Assembly: GCA_018399495.1 (NCBI GenBank)
Contig: JAGYOG010000028.1
Location: 1-33,464 of the forward strand
Origin: Sphaerochaeta sp.
Lineage (GTDB): Bacteria > Spirochaetota > Spirochaetia > Sphaerochaetales > Sphaerochaetaceae
DNA length: 33,464 nucleotides
Direction: 5' to 3'
Every line of letters begins with the position of its first letter. Position 1 is the first letter of the stretch. The position numbers and the translations under genes are program-made. Positions 15,765 through 22,736 of the stretch are shown in pieces. Below the pieces are notes generated by a model. The model worked only from the letters and a program-made list of their open reading frames with translations. It ran no database searches and was not told the DNA's origin.

Positions 15765-16313
15765 ATGAAACGCAAAGCCTTACTCTCCCTTGGTGGATTG
15801 CTTGCAATGTTTGTGATGCTTGCATCCTGTGCAACTTCGAGCAAGTATCCTCCTTTGGATACGGTTGGTTCCCTTGACCTCGATCGCTATCTGGGATCTT
15901 GGTATGAAATTGCCCGTTACCAGCATCGCTTTGAAAAGAACCTGGTGGGGGCTAAAGCAGACTATTCCCTCAGAGATGATGGAAGGATCCAGGTGGTCAA
16001 TAGTGGTATCAAGGGGGACCTGGAGGGCAAGCTCTCTTCGGTTAAGGCGCTGGCATGGAGACCTGACGATGAGGTCCCTGGTCGATTGAAAGTCAGGTTC
16101 TTCGGACTATTCACTTCAGATTATCTTGTTTTTGGACTGGATGAAGAGGAGTATCAGTGGGCACTGGTCGGCAGTGATGACCGTGACTTCCTGTGGTTTC
16201 TCTCACGTACACCCGAGGTGAGTGATGCTACGCTGGATATCATGAAGGCTATTGCTGTAGAACAAGGCTATGATATGGAACAGCTCTTCCTGGTTCCCCA
16301 GAAAGAGCGTTGA
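15765..16313 (+). CDS. blc: Outer-membrane lipocalin lipoprotein (Blc-like)
   Basis: 182 aa from ATG 15765 with AAGGAAGG upstream; signal peptide with lipobox LASC. The lipocalin signature is clear: LDRYLGSWYEIARYQHRFEK (the G-x-W motif), then YSLRDDGRIQVVNSG, YLVFGLDEEEYQWALVGS and FLWFLSRTP. Bacterial lipocalins of this type bind lysophospholipids or fatty acids at the outer membrane, often under stress. It follows the OhrR-like gene by four bases, suggesting one peroxide-responsive operon of three genes. Confidence 0.9.
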   Translation: MKRKALLSLGGLLAMFVMLASCATSSKYPPLDTVGSLDLDRYLGSWYEIARYQHRFEKNLVGAKADYSLRDDGRIQVVNSGIKGDLEGKLSSVKALAWRPDDEVPGRLKVRFFGLFTSDYLVFGLDEEEYQWALVGSDDRDFLWFLSRTPEVSDATLDIMKAIAVEQGYDMEQLFLVPQKER

Positions 16314-16335
16314 TAGCAGATAATTCGTTTTCGTT

Positions 16336-16372
16336 GGGAAGACACTCCTATTGGTTGCCTTCCCGTTTTTTT
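16336..16372 (+). terminator. Terminator after the lipocalin gene
   Basis: GGGAAG (16336-16341) pairs with CTTCCC (16359-16364), followed by G and seven Ts (16366-16372). The T-run reaches into the last codon of the convergent pflA pseudogene. Confidence 0.65.
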
Positions 16373-17075
16373 AGCCAACCTTCGTTTTTGACTGCTCCTC
16401 TTTATAGTTGGTCATCAATACGGGAAGTCCCTGCTTCTCAAAGATGGATCGTGCCATGGCCAACGCTTCCTTGGTAGGCTCACTTACGTCTGCCAGTGAG
16501 TAGGTAAGATGCAACTGTTCCCACTTGTACTGTCCCATGCGATGGTAGGGAAGCAGCTCAACCTGCTCAATACAGCTGAAGGAGGAGAGAAAAGAGGCCA
16601 AGTCTTCCAGTTTTTGTAGATAGGAAAGTGTTGCCAGGGTATTGGCATTCCCCATCCCGGTAAGGCTGAAGCAGAGTTTATCATCAAGGCTCTTGATATC
16701 GAGCAAGACCATATCCACTGCATCCAGTACCGGCTTTGAGATTTCCAAGGGGACACTCCCGGCAGTATCAAGCGCTGTGTGGATTTCCTTCTCTTTCAGT
16801 CGGTTGATGAGCTCCATGGCGAACTCTGGTTGTCTCAGTGGTCCTCCACCACTGATGGTCACTCCTCCGTCCTTGATGAAGTTCTTATAACTGAGGATGT
16901 CATCCACCACCTCGTGGGCACTCTGGAGTGTACCTCCCTTCATGTTCCACGTGTCTGGGTTGTGGCAGTATCGGCAGCGCAGGGAGCATCCCTGCAGAAA
17001 GACGACCTACCTGAGTCCCGGTCCGTCCAGCGTCCCAAAACTCTCAACACTGTGAATATTTCCCTGTACGCTCAT
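16371..17075 (-). pseudogene. pflA: Pyruvate formate-lyase activating enzyme with nonsense codon
   Basis: The natural start is ATG 17075 (MSVQGNIHSVESFGTLDGPG) with AAGGAG overlapping the pflB stop. After LR, codon 23 is TAG (17009-17007); the frame then goes on unbroken as VVFLQGCSLRCRYCHNPDTW, which holds the radical-SAM CxxxCxxC motif, through to LPYHRMGQYKWEQL and a stop at 16371. The next internal start, at 16943, would give 190 aa without the Fe-S motif. In addition, the usual SGGEP motif reads SGGGPLRQPEF, losing the Glu that helps hold SAM. In the family this enzyme installs the glycyl radical on PflB. Two independent defects make loss of function likely. Confidence 0.9.
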
Positions 17076-17087
17076 ATGCATATCTCC

Positions 17088-19003
17088 TTACAGGCTTCCG
17101 TGGAAGGTGCGGTTAATGACATCAAGCTGTTGTTCACGTGTAAGCTTGATGAAATTCACTGCATAGCCGCTTACCCTGATGGTTAGCTGTGGATACTTCT
17201 CGGGATGGTACATGGCATCGAGCAATGTCTCCTTTTCCATGACATTCACGTTGATATGGTGTCCTTTCTCAATAAAATACCCATCAAGCAATGTGACCAG
17301 GTTTGCCACCTGCATCTGCTTGTCCTTTCCAAGGGTCTGCGGGATGATTGAGAAGGTGTAGCTGATTCCGTCCTGCGCATCATCATAGGAGAGCTTTGCC
17401 ACACTCTTCATACTTGCAACACAGCCTTTCTTGTCCCGTCCGTGCATCGGGTTGGCTCCCGGTGCAAAAGGCTCGCCGGATTTTCTCCCATCCGGGGTGC
17501 TCCCTGTCTTCTTTCCATAGACCACGTTGCTGGTGATGGTAAGCACAGAGAGGGTGGGGATGCTCTTTCGGTAGGTTGTGTGTCTCCTCATCTTTGTTAT
17601 GAAACCTCTTACCAGGTCTTTTGCGATGGAATCGACTTGCTCGTCGTTGTTTCCATAGGTGGGGAATTCTCTTTTGATCTCAAAATCTACAACCAGCCCC
17701 CGCTCTTCTCGTCTCTTCCTCCGTTGATTGCGTAGAGCAAGGTCTTCGCAAGATTCACCCGTGCACCAAAGAACTGCATCTGCTTTCCCAGTTCCATGGC
17801 TGAAACACAGCAGGCAATCCCGTAGTCATCACCATAATCCTGTCTCATAAGGTCGTCGTTCTCGTACTGGATCGAGGACGTCTCAATGGAGAGACTGGCA
17901 CAGAATTTCCTGAAGGACTCCGGCAGGCGATCACTCCAGAGTACCGTAAGGTTTGGTTCAGGGGCCAGACCAAGATTGGTCAGACTGTGCAGGAAGCGGT
18001 AGCTCATCTTGGTAACCAGATGTCGTCCATCATGACCTACACCGCCGATGGATTCAGTTACCCAGGTGGGATCACCACTGAACAGTTCATCATAGCTGGG
18101 GGTCTTGAGGAATCTGATGATGCGGAGCTTCATGATAAAATGATCTACCAATTCCTGGATTTCAGCTTCACTGAAACGGCCTTTCTTGAGATCTTCCTCT
18201 GCATAGATGTCAAGGAAGGTGGAAACCCTGCCCATGCTCATTGAAGCCCCGTTTTGTTCCTTGGTTGCAGCCAGGAATGCAAAGTACAACCAATGGATGG
18301 TTTCCTTGGTATCTGCTGCCGGTTTTGAGATATCATAACCATAGGAGGCTGCCATTTTCCCCAGTTCCATGAGGCTGCGGATTTGTTCGCTGAGCTCCTC
18401 ACGGTCGCGGATGACCTCCTCATTCATTGCATCAAAGTGGTAATTGTTTTTGGCACTCTGTTTCTCCTTGATCAGATAATCGATGCCATAGAGAGGGACC
18501 CTTCGATAGTCACCGATGATCCTTCCCCTTCCGCACGCATCGGGAAGCCCGGTGATGATGCCGCTGTGTCGTACCTTACGCATTTGCTCTGTATATACGT
18601 CAAACACCCCGTCATTGTGTGTCTTGCGGTACTTGAATACTTCATCGATGGATTCTGGGAGGGTCCGGTCATAGGCTTTCAGCTCCGTGTGTACCAGCCT
18701 GATACCCCCAAAGGGCATGATGGCTCGCTTCAGCGGTTCATCTGTCTGCAGTCCAACAATTTGTTCAAGATCTCGATTGATGTATCCGTCCTTATGGCTG
18801 ACAATAGTGGATATGGTATGTTCATCAATGTCATACATTCCGCCACGTAGGCATTCAATCTCGAGAAATTCCTTGAGTTCTCCCCACAATGTTTCTGTCC
18901 GTTCAGTGGGCCCTGCAAGGAAGAAGTCATCCCCGTCATAGGGGGTGTAGTGCTCCGTGATGTACTTTCTCGTATTGATTTCGTAATATGTATCTTCACT
19001 TAT
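17088..19003 (-). pseudogene. pflB: Pyruvate formate-lyase with lost start and internal deletion
   Basis: The reading frame begins [20 protein letters not shown], but the codon where ATG should stand, eight bases after AGGGG, is ATA (19003-19001). The N-terminal part is otherwise sound, with [17 protein letters not shown] carrying the two active-site Cys, up to [11 protein letters not shown]. At about 17695-17705 the homology jumps directly to [19 protein letters not shown] in another frame: against E. coli PflB about 95 residues (the stretch from after DEK to before DGLAIDFEI) are missing and the frame is shifted, giving an early TAG. The C-terminal end is whole, including [12 protein letters not shown] with the radical Gly. 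In the family this enzyme makes acetyl-CoA and formate from pyruvate. This copy cannot encode a full protein. Confidence 0.92.
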
Positions 19004-19075
19004 GGTATTTCCCCTTTCTGTAAGTTTTCGTATACTTCAAATAGCTTAGAAATACCATGATTACGATATTCGTTC

Positions 19076-19091
19076 TGTGATTGAAATCACA
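19076..19091. promoter_or_regulatory. Crp/FNR-type palindromic operator
   Basis: A perfect palindrome TGTGAT-TGAA-ATCACA, located between pflB and the divergent Crp/FNR-family gene, about 75 bases from the pflB start position and about 33 from the regulator start. It has the same spacing as the E. coli CRP site (TGTGA-N6-TCACA) and FNR box (TTGAT-N4-ATCAA). Probably the binding site of the adjacent regulator or a relative. Confidence 0.75.
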
Positions 19092-19123
19092 AAACAAGTA
19101 ATTTAGTAGGAGTTAGAAATACC

Positions 19124-19837
19124 GTGTCTGATGTATGTGATGGTTGTAGCAATGATCTCTGTCTGAGAAATGTACCACTCTTCTCCTCTCTGCAACGTGA
19201 TGCTGTCCACGTGCTTACCAGCGAGATGGAACACTGACGCTATAAGAAGGGAGAAATCATCATACGGGAAGGAGAGAAGGCTTCAGCATTCACTGTCATC
19301 AGCGAGGGGAGTGCAAAAGCATACCGCATCACTCCGGATGGAAGAGAGTAAATTCTCTATATCTTTCCTGCAAACGACTACTTTGGGGCCAGGTTCCTCT
19401 TCACGGAGGAGCGTGTTCCTTACACAGTGGAAGCTCTGGAACCGACTACGGTCTGCATCCTGAACAAGACCAATTTTGCTGCCTTGCTTGCTGAACACAG
19501 CCAAGTTGCCATTGAGATCATCGAAGCCATGGCAAACCGAATGAGTCGCCTTGAAAGTGCAATGCAGAGCATGGGAGGGCGTAATGCCGATATGCGGATC
19601 GCCAGCCTTCTGTTGGAGTTCAAGGATTCTTATGGCCACTACAATGGAGAATTCCTGGAAATAACCCTCCCCTTGAGTAGGGAGGGGCTTGCCAATTACC
19701 TGGGAATTGCTCGCGAGACGCTGAGCCGGAAGCTTACTCAGTTCGAGGAGGATGGTATCATTCTCGCTGTGGGAAACCGGGTGATTCGAATACTGGACCT
19801 TCCGCGGCTCACCGAACTCTCTTACCTCGTTGACTGA
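19124..19837 (+). pseudogene. Crp/FNR-family regulator with two in-frame stops
   Basis: One frame from GTG 19124 to TGA 19835-19837 reads as a complete 237-codon Crp/FNR protein but is cut by TGA at 19235-19237 (after TSEMEH) and TAA at 19349-19351 (after ITPDGRE). The N-terminus has CDGCSNDLC, a cysteine cluster like those that bind Fe-S in FNR-type sensors. RYKKGEIIIREGEKASAFTV and ILYIFPANDYFGARFLF belong to the cyclic-nucleotide-like barrel. The HTH is LSREGLANYLGIARETLSRK, with the E-x-x-S-R recognition pattern of FNR. Homology runs straight through both stops without a shift, so each is a substitution (CGA to TGA and CAA to TAA are likely origins). Position and operator suggest it controlled pflBA. 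Confidence 0.88.
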
Positions 19838-19844
19838 CTGCAAG

Positions 19845-20378
19845 CTATTGTTTGCTTGCCTTCTCATAGATTGCATCTATTTCATCCCTACCCATCATTT
19901 TTGCCAGCAAGAATGCTATGATGATGATACCTGGGATGTCTATAAGCAACCGAGTGAGCGCAAAAGGTGCCCCCAATGCTGAGAACTCAAAGAGAATCAT
20001 TGGTATCTTGGTGGTCGACCATGCCCCGATGAAGATGAGGATATTGGAAAATGTTACTCCCTTTTTCATAAATACCGCCGCAACAAGGAACGCCCCATAG
20101 AGAGGTCCTGCTGCTACAGAACCGATGAGCAGGGAGAGAAGGATGCCCTTCAATCCACTTCCCTTCCCCATGAATCTAACCATTGCCTGTTTTGGTACCC
20201 ACACATCAAGCAACCCCAAGAGGACGAAGATTGGCGGGATGACCAACAACATCTCTTTGAGTTGCATGACCGTACTATTGAACACACCTTTTCCCAGTTC
20301 TTGATTGAAGAGGCTGATAGCGCCAAGTAATGCAAGGACGAGTAAAAAAGAACTGTAGCGTTTTATCACTGCTGTCAT
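19845..20378 (-). CDS. Permease subunit, ArsP/YraQ-like (second half)
   Basis: 177 aa with about five hydrophobic helices (SFLLVLALLGAISLF, EMLLVIPPIFVLLGLLDVW, GILLSLLIGSVAAGPLYGAF). VWVPKQAMVRFMGKGSGLKG and GAWSTTKIPMILFEFSALG are typical of the COG0701/DUF318 permease family, here as a half-length protein. It overlaps the preceding gene by four bases (ATGA at 20375-20378), so the two halves probably form one transporter. Family members include organoarsenical exporters; the substrate is unknown here. Confidence 0.75.
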   Translation of the reverse strand: MTAVIKRYSSFLLVLALLGAISLFNQELGKGVFNSTVMQLKEMLLVIPPIFVLLGLLDVWVPKQAMVRFMGKGSGLKGILLSLLIGSVAAGPLYGAFLVAAVFMKKGVTFSNILIFIGAWSTTKIPMILFEFSALGAPFALTRLLIDIPGIIIIAFLLAKMMGRDEIDAIYEKASKQ

Positions 20379-20860
20379 AACACCACCTCCAAGACCTTTC
20401 CAATGGAGAAGGCGACAATGAATGAGAAAATAAATGCAAGTGTATTTCGGTACAGTGCCAATCGTTTCCCGAAATACTGTATTTCAATGGGAAGGGTTAC
20501 AACCCCCACCATCATCAACGTTGAGATAAAGGCTCCAATCTGCATATATCCAGCCCCTCCATCCAGGAGCAATGCCGCAGTGGGGAAGGCTACAAAGCCG
20601 GGTATTAGGGTAATTGAGCCAACAACGGCAGCCAAGACAACCCCTATCCACCCTGATTCCTTGCCGATGATTTTCACGATGGTCTCATGGTCGAGAATGC
20701 TGAGCAGGAGACTTACCAGAAGAATAACAACAAGAAATTGGGGAAGAATGTTCTCAAATGCTTTCCACGCTTTCTTAAGCGCATTCTTTGTCTTTTCCCT
20801 GTCCTTAAGAAATGAAAGCATCAATAGAAGTGCTGTAACACTATAGAGTATCAGGTTCAT
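20375..20860 (-). CDS. Permease subunit, ArsP/YraQ-like (first half)
   Basis: 161 aa from ATG 20860; the frame extends to 20899 but the hydrophobic N-terminus and a modest GAGGA site favour this start. Helices include LILYSVTALLLMLSFL, ILPQFLVVILLVSLLLSIL and AFIFSFIVAFSIGKVLEVV. ETIVKIIGKESGWIGVVLAA and GSITLIPGFVAFPTAALLLD match COG0701-type repeats, with the sequence partner encoded by the next gene. A consensus-like promoter sits 30 bases upstream. Together the two subunits equal one full-length permease. Confidence 0.75.
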   Translation of the reverse strand: MNLILYSVTALLLMLSFLKDREKTKNALKKAWKAFENILPQFLVVILLVSLLLSILDHETIVKIIGKESGWIGVVLAAVVGSITLIPGFVAFPTAALLLDGGAGYMQIGAFISTLMMVGVVTLPIEIQYFGKRLALYRNTLAFIFSFIVAFSIGKVLEVVL

Positions 20861-20889
20861 ATAGAGGTCCTCGTAAAAAGATATCTCAA

Positions 20890-20918
20890 TGTATAGCAAA
20901 AATACTTGCTATTGACAA
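20890..20918 (-). promoter_or_regulatory. Sigma70 promoter of the permease pair
   Basis: On the minus strand TTGTCA (20918-20913), 17-base spacer, TATACA (20895-20890). Upstream (20921-20932) is an ATATG-TG-CATAT near-palindrome that could be a regulator site. Confidence 0.6.
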
Positions 20919-21075
20919 TCATATGTGCATATATTGTGTATATTAGGCAGGCGATGAAGAGATTTATAGCCTAGCGAACAAACTTAACTTCCCATTATTT
21001 CCTTGCGAAATCTCTACCGGTGGAGTACGCTTGTGGTAGAAGGGAGTTAGATAACATACGAAATGGAGGTTATGT

Positions 21076-21519
21076 ATGGCAAACGTACAATCGATTTTGG
21101 ACCAAAAGGGTAGCACCGTTTATAGTATCACCCCTGAAGATACTTTGGCACATGCTCTTTTGAAACTGACCGAGCACAAGATTGGTGCATTGTTGGTACT
21201 CAATGAGAATGGTGATATCAAGGGAATCCTCTCCGAGCGGGATATCATCTGCCATTTTTCCCATAGGCTTGAACATCTCAATACAGCCAGCATCCCTGTC
21301 AAGGAAGTAATGACGGTAGGTGTTACCTGTATCAAGCCAGAGCAGAATCTTGATGACTGTTTGCAGCTCATGACCGCAGGTAGATTCCGCCACCTTCCTG
21401 TTGTGGATACGGACAAGGTGATTGGTATGGTGTCAATCGGCGATGTAGTCAAGGCAGCTCTTGAGGAGCGTGATTTTGAAATCGGCGAATTGGAACATTA
21501 TATTACGAATGCCTATTAA
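21076..21519 (+). CDS. CBS-pair protein
   Basis: 147 aa, GGAGG 6 bases before ATG 21076. Two CBS motifs cover nearly the whole protein: about residues 8-60 (TPEDTLAHALLKLTEHKIGA, then ILSERDIICHF) and about 76-140 (MTVGVTCIKPEQNLDDCLQL, then RHLPVVDTDKVIGMVSIGDV). Such stand-alone pairs bind adenosyl ligands such as AMP or SAM and sense energy state. No partner domain is present. A terminator follows. Confidence 0.92.
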   Translation: MANVQSILDQKGSTVYSITPEDTLAHALLKLTEHKIGALLVLNENGDIKGILSERDIICHFSHRLEHLNTASIPVKEVMTVGVTCIKPEQNLDDCLQLMTAGRFRHLPVVDTDKVIGMVSIGDVVKAALEERDFEIGELEHYITNAY

Positions 21520-21547
21520 AAGAGGCGATAGTATAAATCTTTTTCTG

Positions 21548-21576
21548 AAAAGCGCTTCACTTTTGGAGCGCTTTTT
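21548..21576 (+). terminator. Terminator after the CBS gene and intron insertion point
   Basis: A 9-bp perfect stem, AAAAGCGCT (21548-21556) with AGCGCTTTT (21567-21575), ten-base loop, T-run 21572-21576. A group II intron remnant starts two bases later. Confidence 0.85.
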
Positions 21577-21577
21577 A

Positions 21578-21940
21578 GTTTGCCCAGCATGGGCAATAAC
21601 TAGGTGGTGAAAGACCACTGTGGATGCGGTACTGCCAAGAGGTAGAACCACTAGATGACGGCAAGTGCGACCATGCGAGTTGTCGTGTGAAGGAAGACCG
21701 ACGGCAAAGTCCCGAGCCAACGAACAGAAACTGGATACAAGGCCGGTTGACAGGATGAGTCTGCAAAAAGTGACAAAGTCCAACCGCAAGCTCAACAGGT
21801 AAATCCAGTGGCCACATGGGATGAACGTTATTGCTCTTAAATGGGGAGGTCTGCGTCCTGTTCTCTAGCCTGCAATATTGGCTCTGATGAGGACAAGGCA
21901 TGACAGTGCCGAACACGTCGCTTTGTGAGAAGCTCGTTTC
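21578..21940 (+). mobile_element. Group II (class C-like) intron remnant, 5' ribozyme part only
   Basis: From about 21578 the sequence follows, from memory, the 5' ribozyme region of bacterial class C introns such as B. halodurans B.h.I1: TTGCCCAGCATGGG, CTAGGTGGTGAAAGACCACT, TACTGCCAAGAGG, GAAGGAAGACCGACGGCAAA, GAACAGAAACTGGATACAAGG, GGATGAGTCTGCAAAAAGTG, ACAAAGTCC, then TGGGGAGGTCTG and TTTGTGAGAAGC, in the right order. The 5' end reads GTTTG instead of GTGYG. Insertion directly behind a terminator hairpin is the known habit of class C introns. No reverse transcriptase gene and no recognisable domain V follow; a PAS gene begins at 21976. It is therefore a remnant; the right edge is approximate. 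Confidence 0.8.
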
Positions 21941-21975
21941 CGATGACAACCACTTGGTATTGTTGGAATGCGAGT

Positions 21976-22419
21976 ATGAGTGGAAAGGATGACTTTGCTC
22001 CCAAGCAGGAAACAAGCGGAGAAAACACACTTCCCAGCGGACATTTTACCTTGGAAGAGCTTACTTGGATGCTTAATGCCATGTCCTCTGATATCACTTT
22101 CGTGGGTGCTGATGACAAGGTCCGTTTCTTTAGTGAAGGTAAGGAACGCGTATTCCCGAGAACACGCAGCATCATCGGACGTGATGTCGAAAATTGTCAT
22201 CCACCGAAGAGTCTTGCCGTGGTTGAGAAGCTGGTCTCTGACTTCAAGGCTGGGACCAAGGACAGTGAGTCATTCTGGATCCAGAAGGGTTCCAAGTTTA
22301 TCTTGATACGCTATTATGCTGTGAGGAACAATAACCAGGAGTATCTGGGTGTGCTTGAAGTGACAGAAGAGATTTCTGAGCTGAGAAGCCTGGATGGACA
22401 GAAAACCTTGCTTGGTTGA
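21976..22419 (+). CDS. Single PAS-domain protein (DUF438 C-terminal type)
   Basis: 147 aa from ATG 21976; no strong ribosome-binding site is visible, and the frame stays open upstream to 21925 inside the intron remnant. After a short linker, LPSGHFTLEELTWMLNAM, SDITFVGADDKVRFFSEGKE, SIIGRDVENCHPPKSLAVVE and FILIRYYAVRNNNQEYLGV match the PAS domain (PF13596) found at the end of DUF438 proteins, including the CHPPKS loop. DUF438 and hemerythrin-like parts normally lie in front. Either a natural stand-alone PAS, or the tail of a longer gene whose front was lost at the intron. May bind a ligand or haem; partner unknown. Confidence 0.8.
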   Translation: MSGKDDFAPKQETSGENTLPSGHFTLEELTWMLNAMSSDITFVGADDKVRFFSEGKERVFPRTRSIIGRDVENCHPPKSLAVVEKLVSDFKAGTKDSESFWIQKGSKFILIRYYAVRNNNQEYLGVLEVTEEISELRSLDGQKTLLG

Positions 22420-22442
22420 TTGTAAGACCAAGAAATAAGAGG

Positions 22443-22479
22443 AGCTACAGGACGGTCAATCCCTCTGTAGCTTTTTTTT
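22443..22479 (+). terminator. Terminator of the PAS gene
   Basis: AGCTACAG (22443-22450) pairs with CTGTAGCT (22465-22472), followed by a long T-run. It overlaps the last codons of the convergent small gene, whose KKKL codons are encoded by the T-run's complement. Confidence 0.8.
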
Positions 22480-22728
22480 CATCCTGTCGATGAATGTGAT
22501 GTAGGCATAGATCTGCCCTTGTATCTCGCTGTTCTTTAATTCACCACGTCCCACCCAGTCCTGTCCTTCATAGACAGTAAGATGGTGTAGCTCACCTTCA
22601 ATATCGATCAGAGACAGGGGAGCCATTTGCTGTCGATTCTCAAGGTATATCAATGTCCTGTCATATGCATCATGGAAGACCCGTTCTTCGCCAGTGAGAT
22701 CATCATCAAGATTATGTGTAGTATTCAT
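22456..22728 (-). CDS. Hypothetical protein (90 aa)
   Basis: Not recognised. It starts 8 bases after the polyprenyl synthase stop with AGGA upstream. The N-terminal third is acidic (NLDDDLTGEERVFHDAYDRT); the middle forms probable strands (MAPLSLIDIEGELHHLTVYE, WVGRGELKNSEIQGQIYAYI); the end is a basic helix (RMKKKLQRD). No signal, membrane segment or cysteine. Being last in an operon with NDH-2 and a polyprenyl diphosphate synthase, it could be an accessory cytosolic protein of quinone metabolism; this is only context. Confidence 0.65.
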   Translation of the reverse strand: MNTTHNLDDDLTGEERVFHDAYDRTLIYLENRQQMAPLSLIDIEGELHHLTVYEGQDWVGRGELKNSEIQGQIYAYITFIDRMKKKLQRD

Positions 22729-22736
22729 TGCAATTC

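Noticed and set aside
19235..19237. TGA as a selenocysteine codon in the Crp/FNR gene
   Set aside because: Not at a cysteine position of the family, and a second stop (TAA) follows; a nonsense mutation is simpler.
19283..19876. Minus-strand 197-codon frame over the Crp/FNR gene
   Set aside because: The plus strand shows clear Crp/FNR homology in one frame including the HTH; the minus frame resembles nothing.
21575..22200. Several minus-strand frames of 110-150 codons across the intron remnant and PAS gene
   Set aside because: No recognisable protein features; they oppose RNA-like intron sequence and a real PAS domain.
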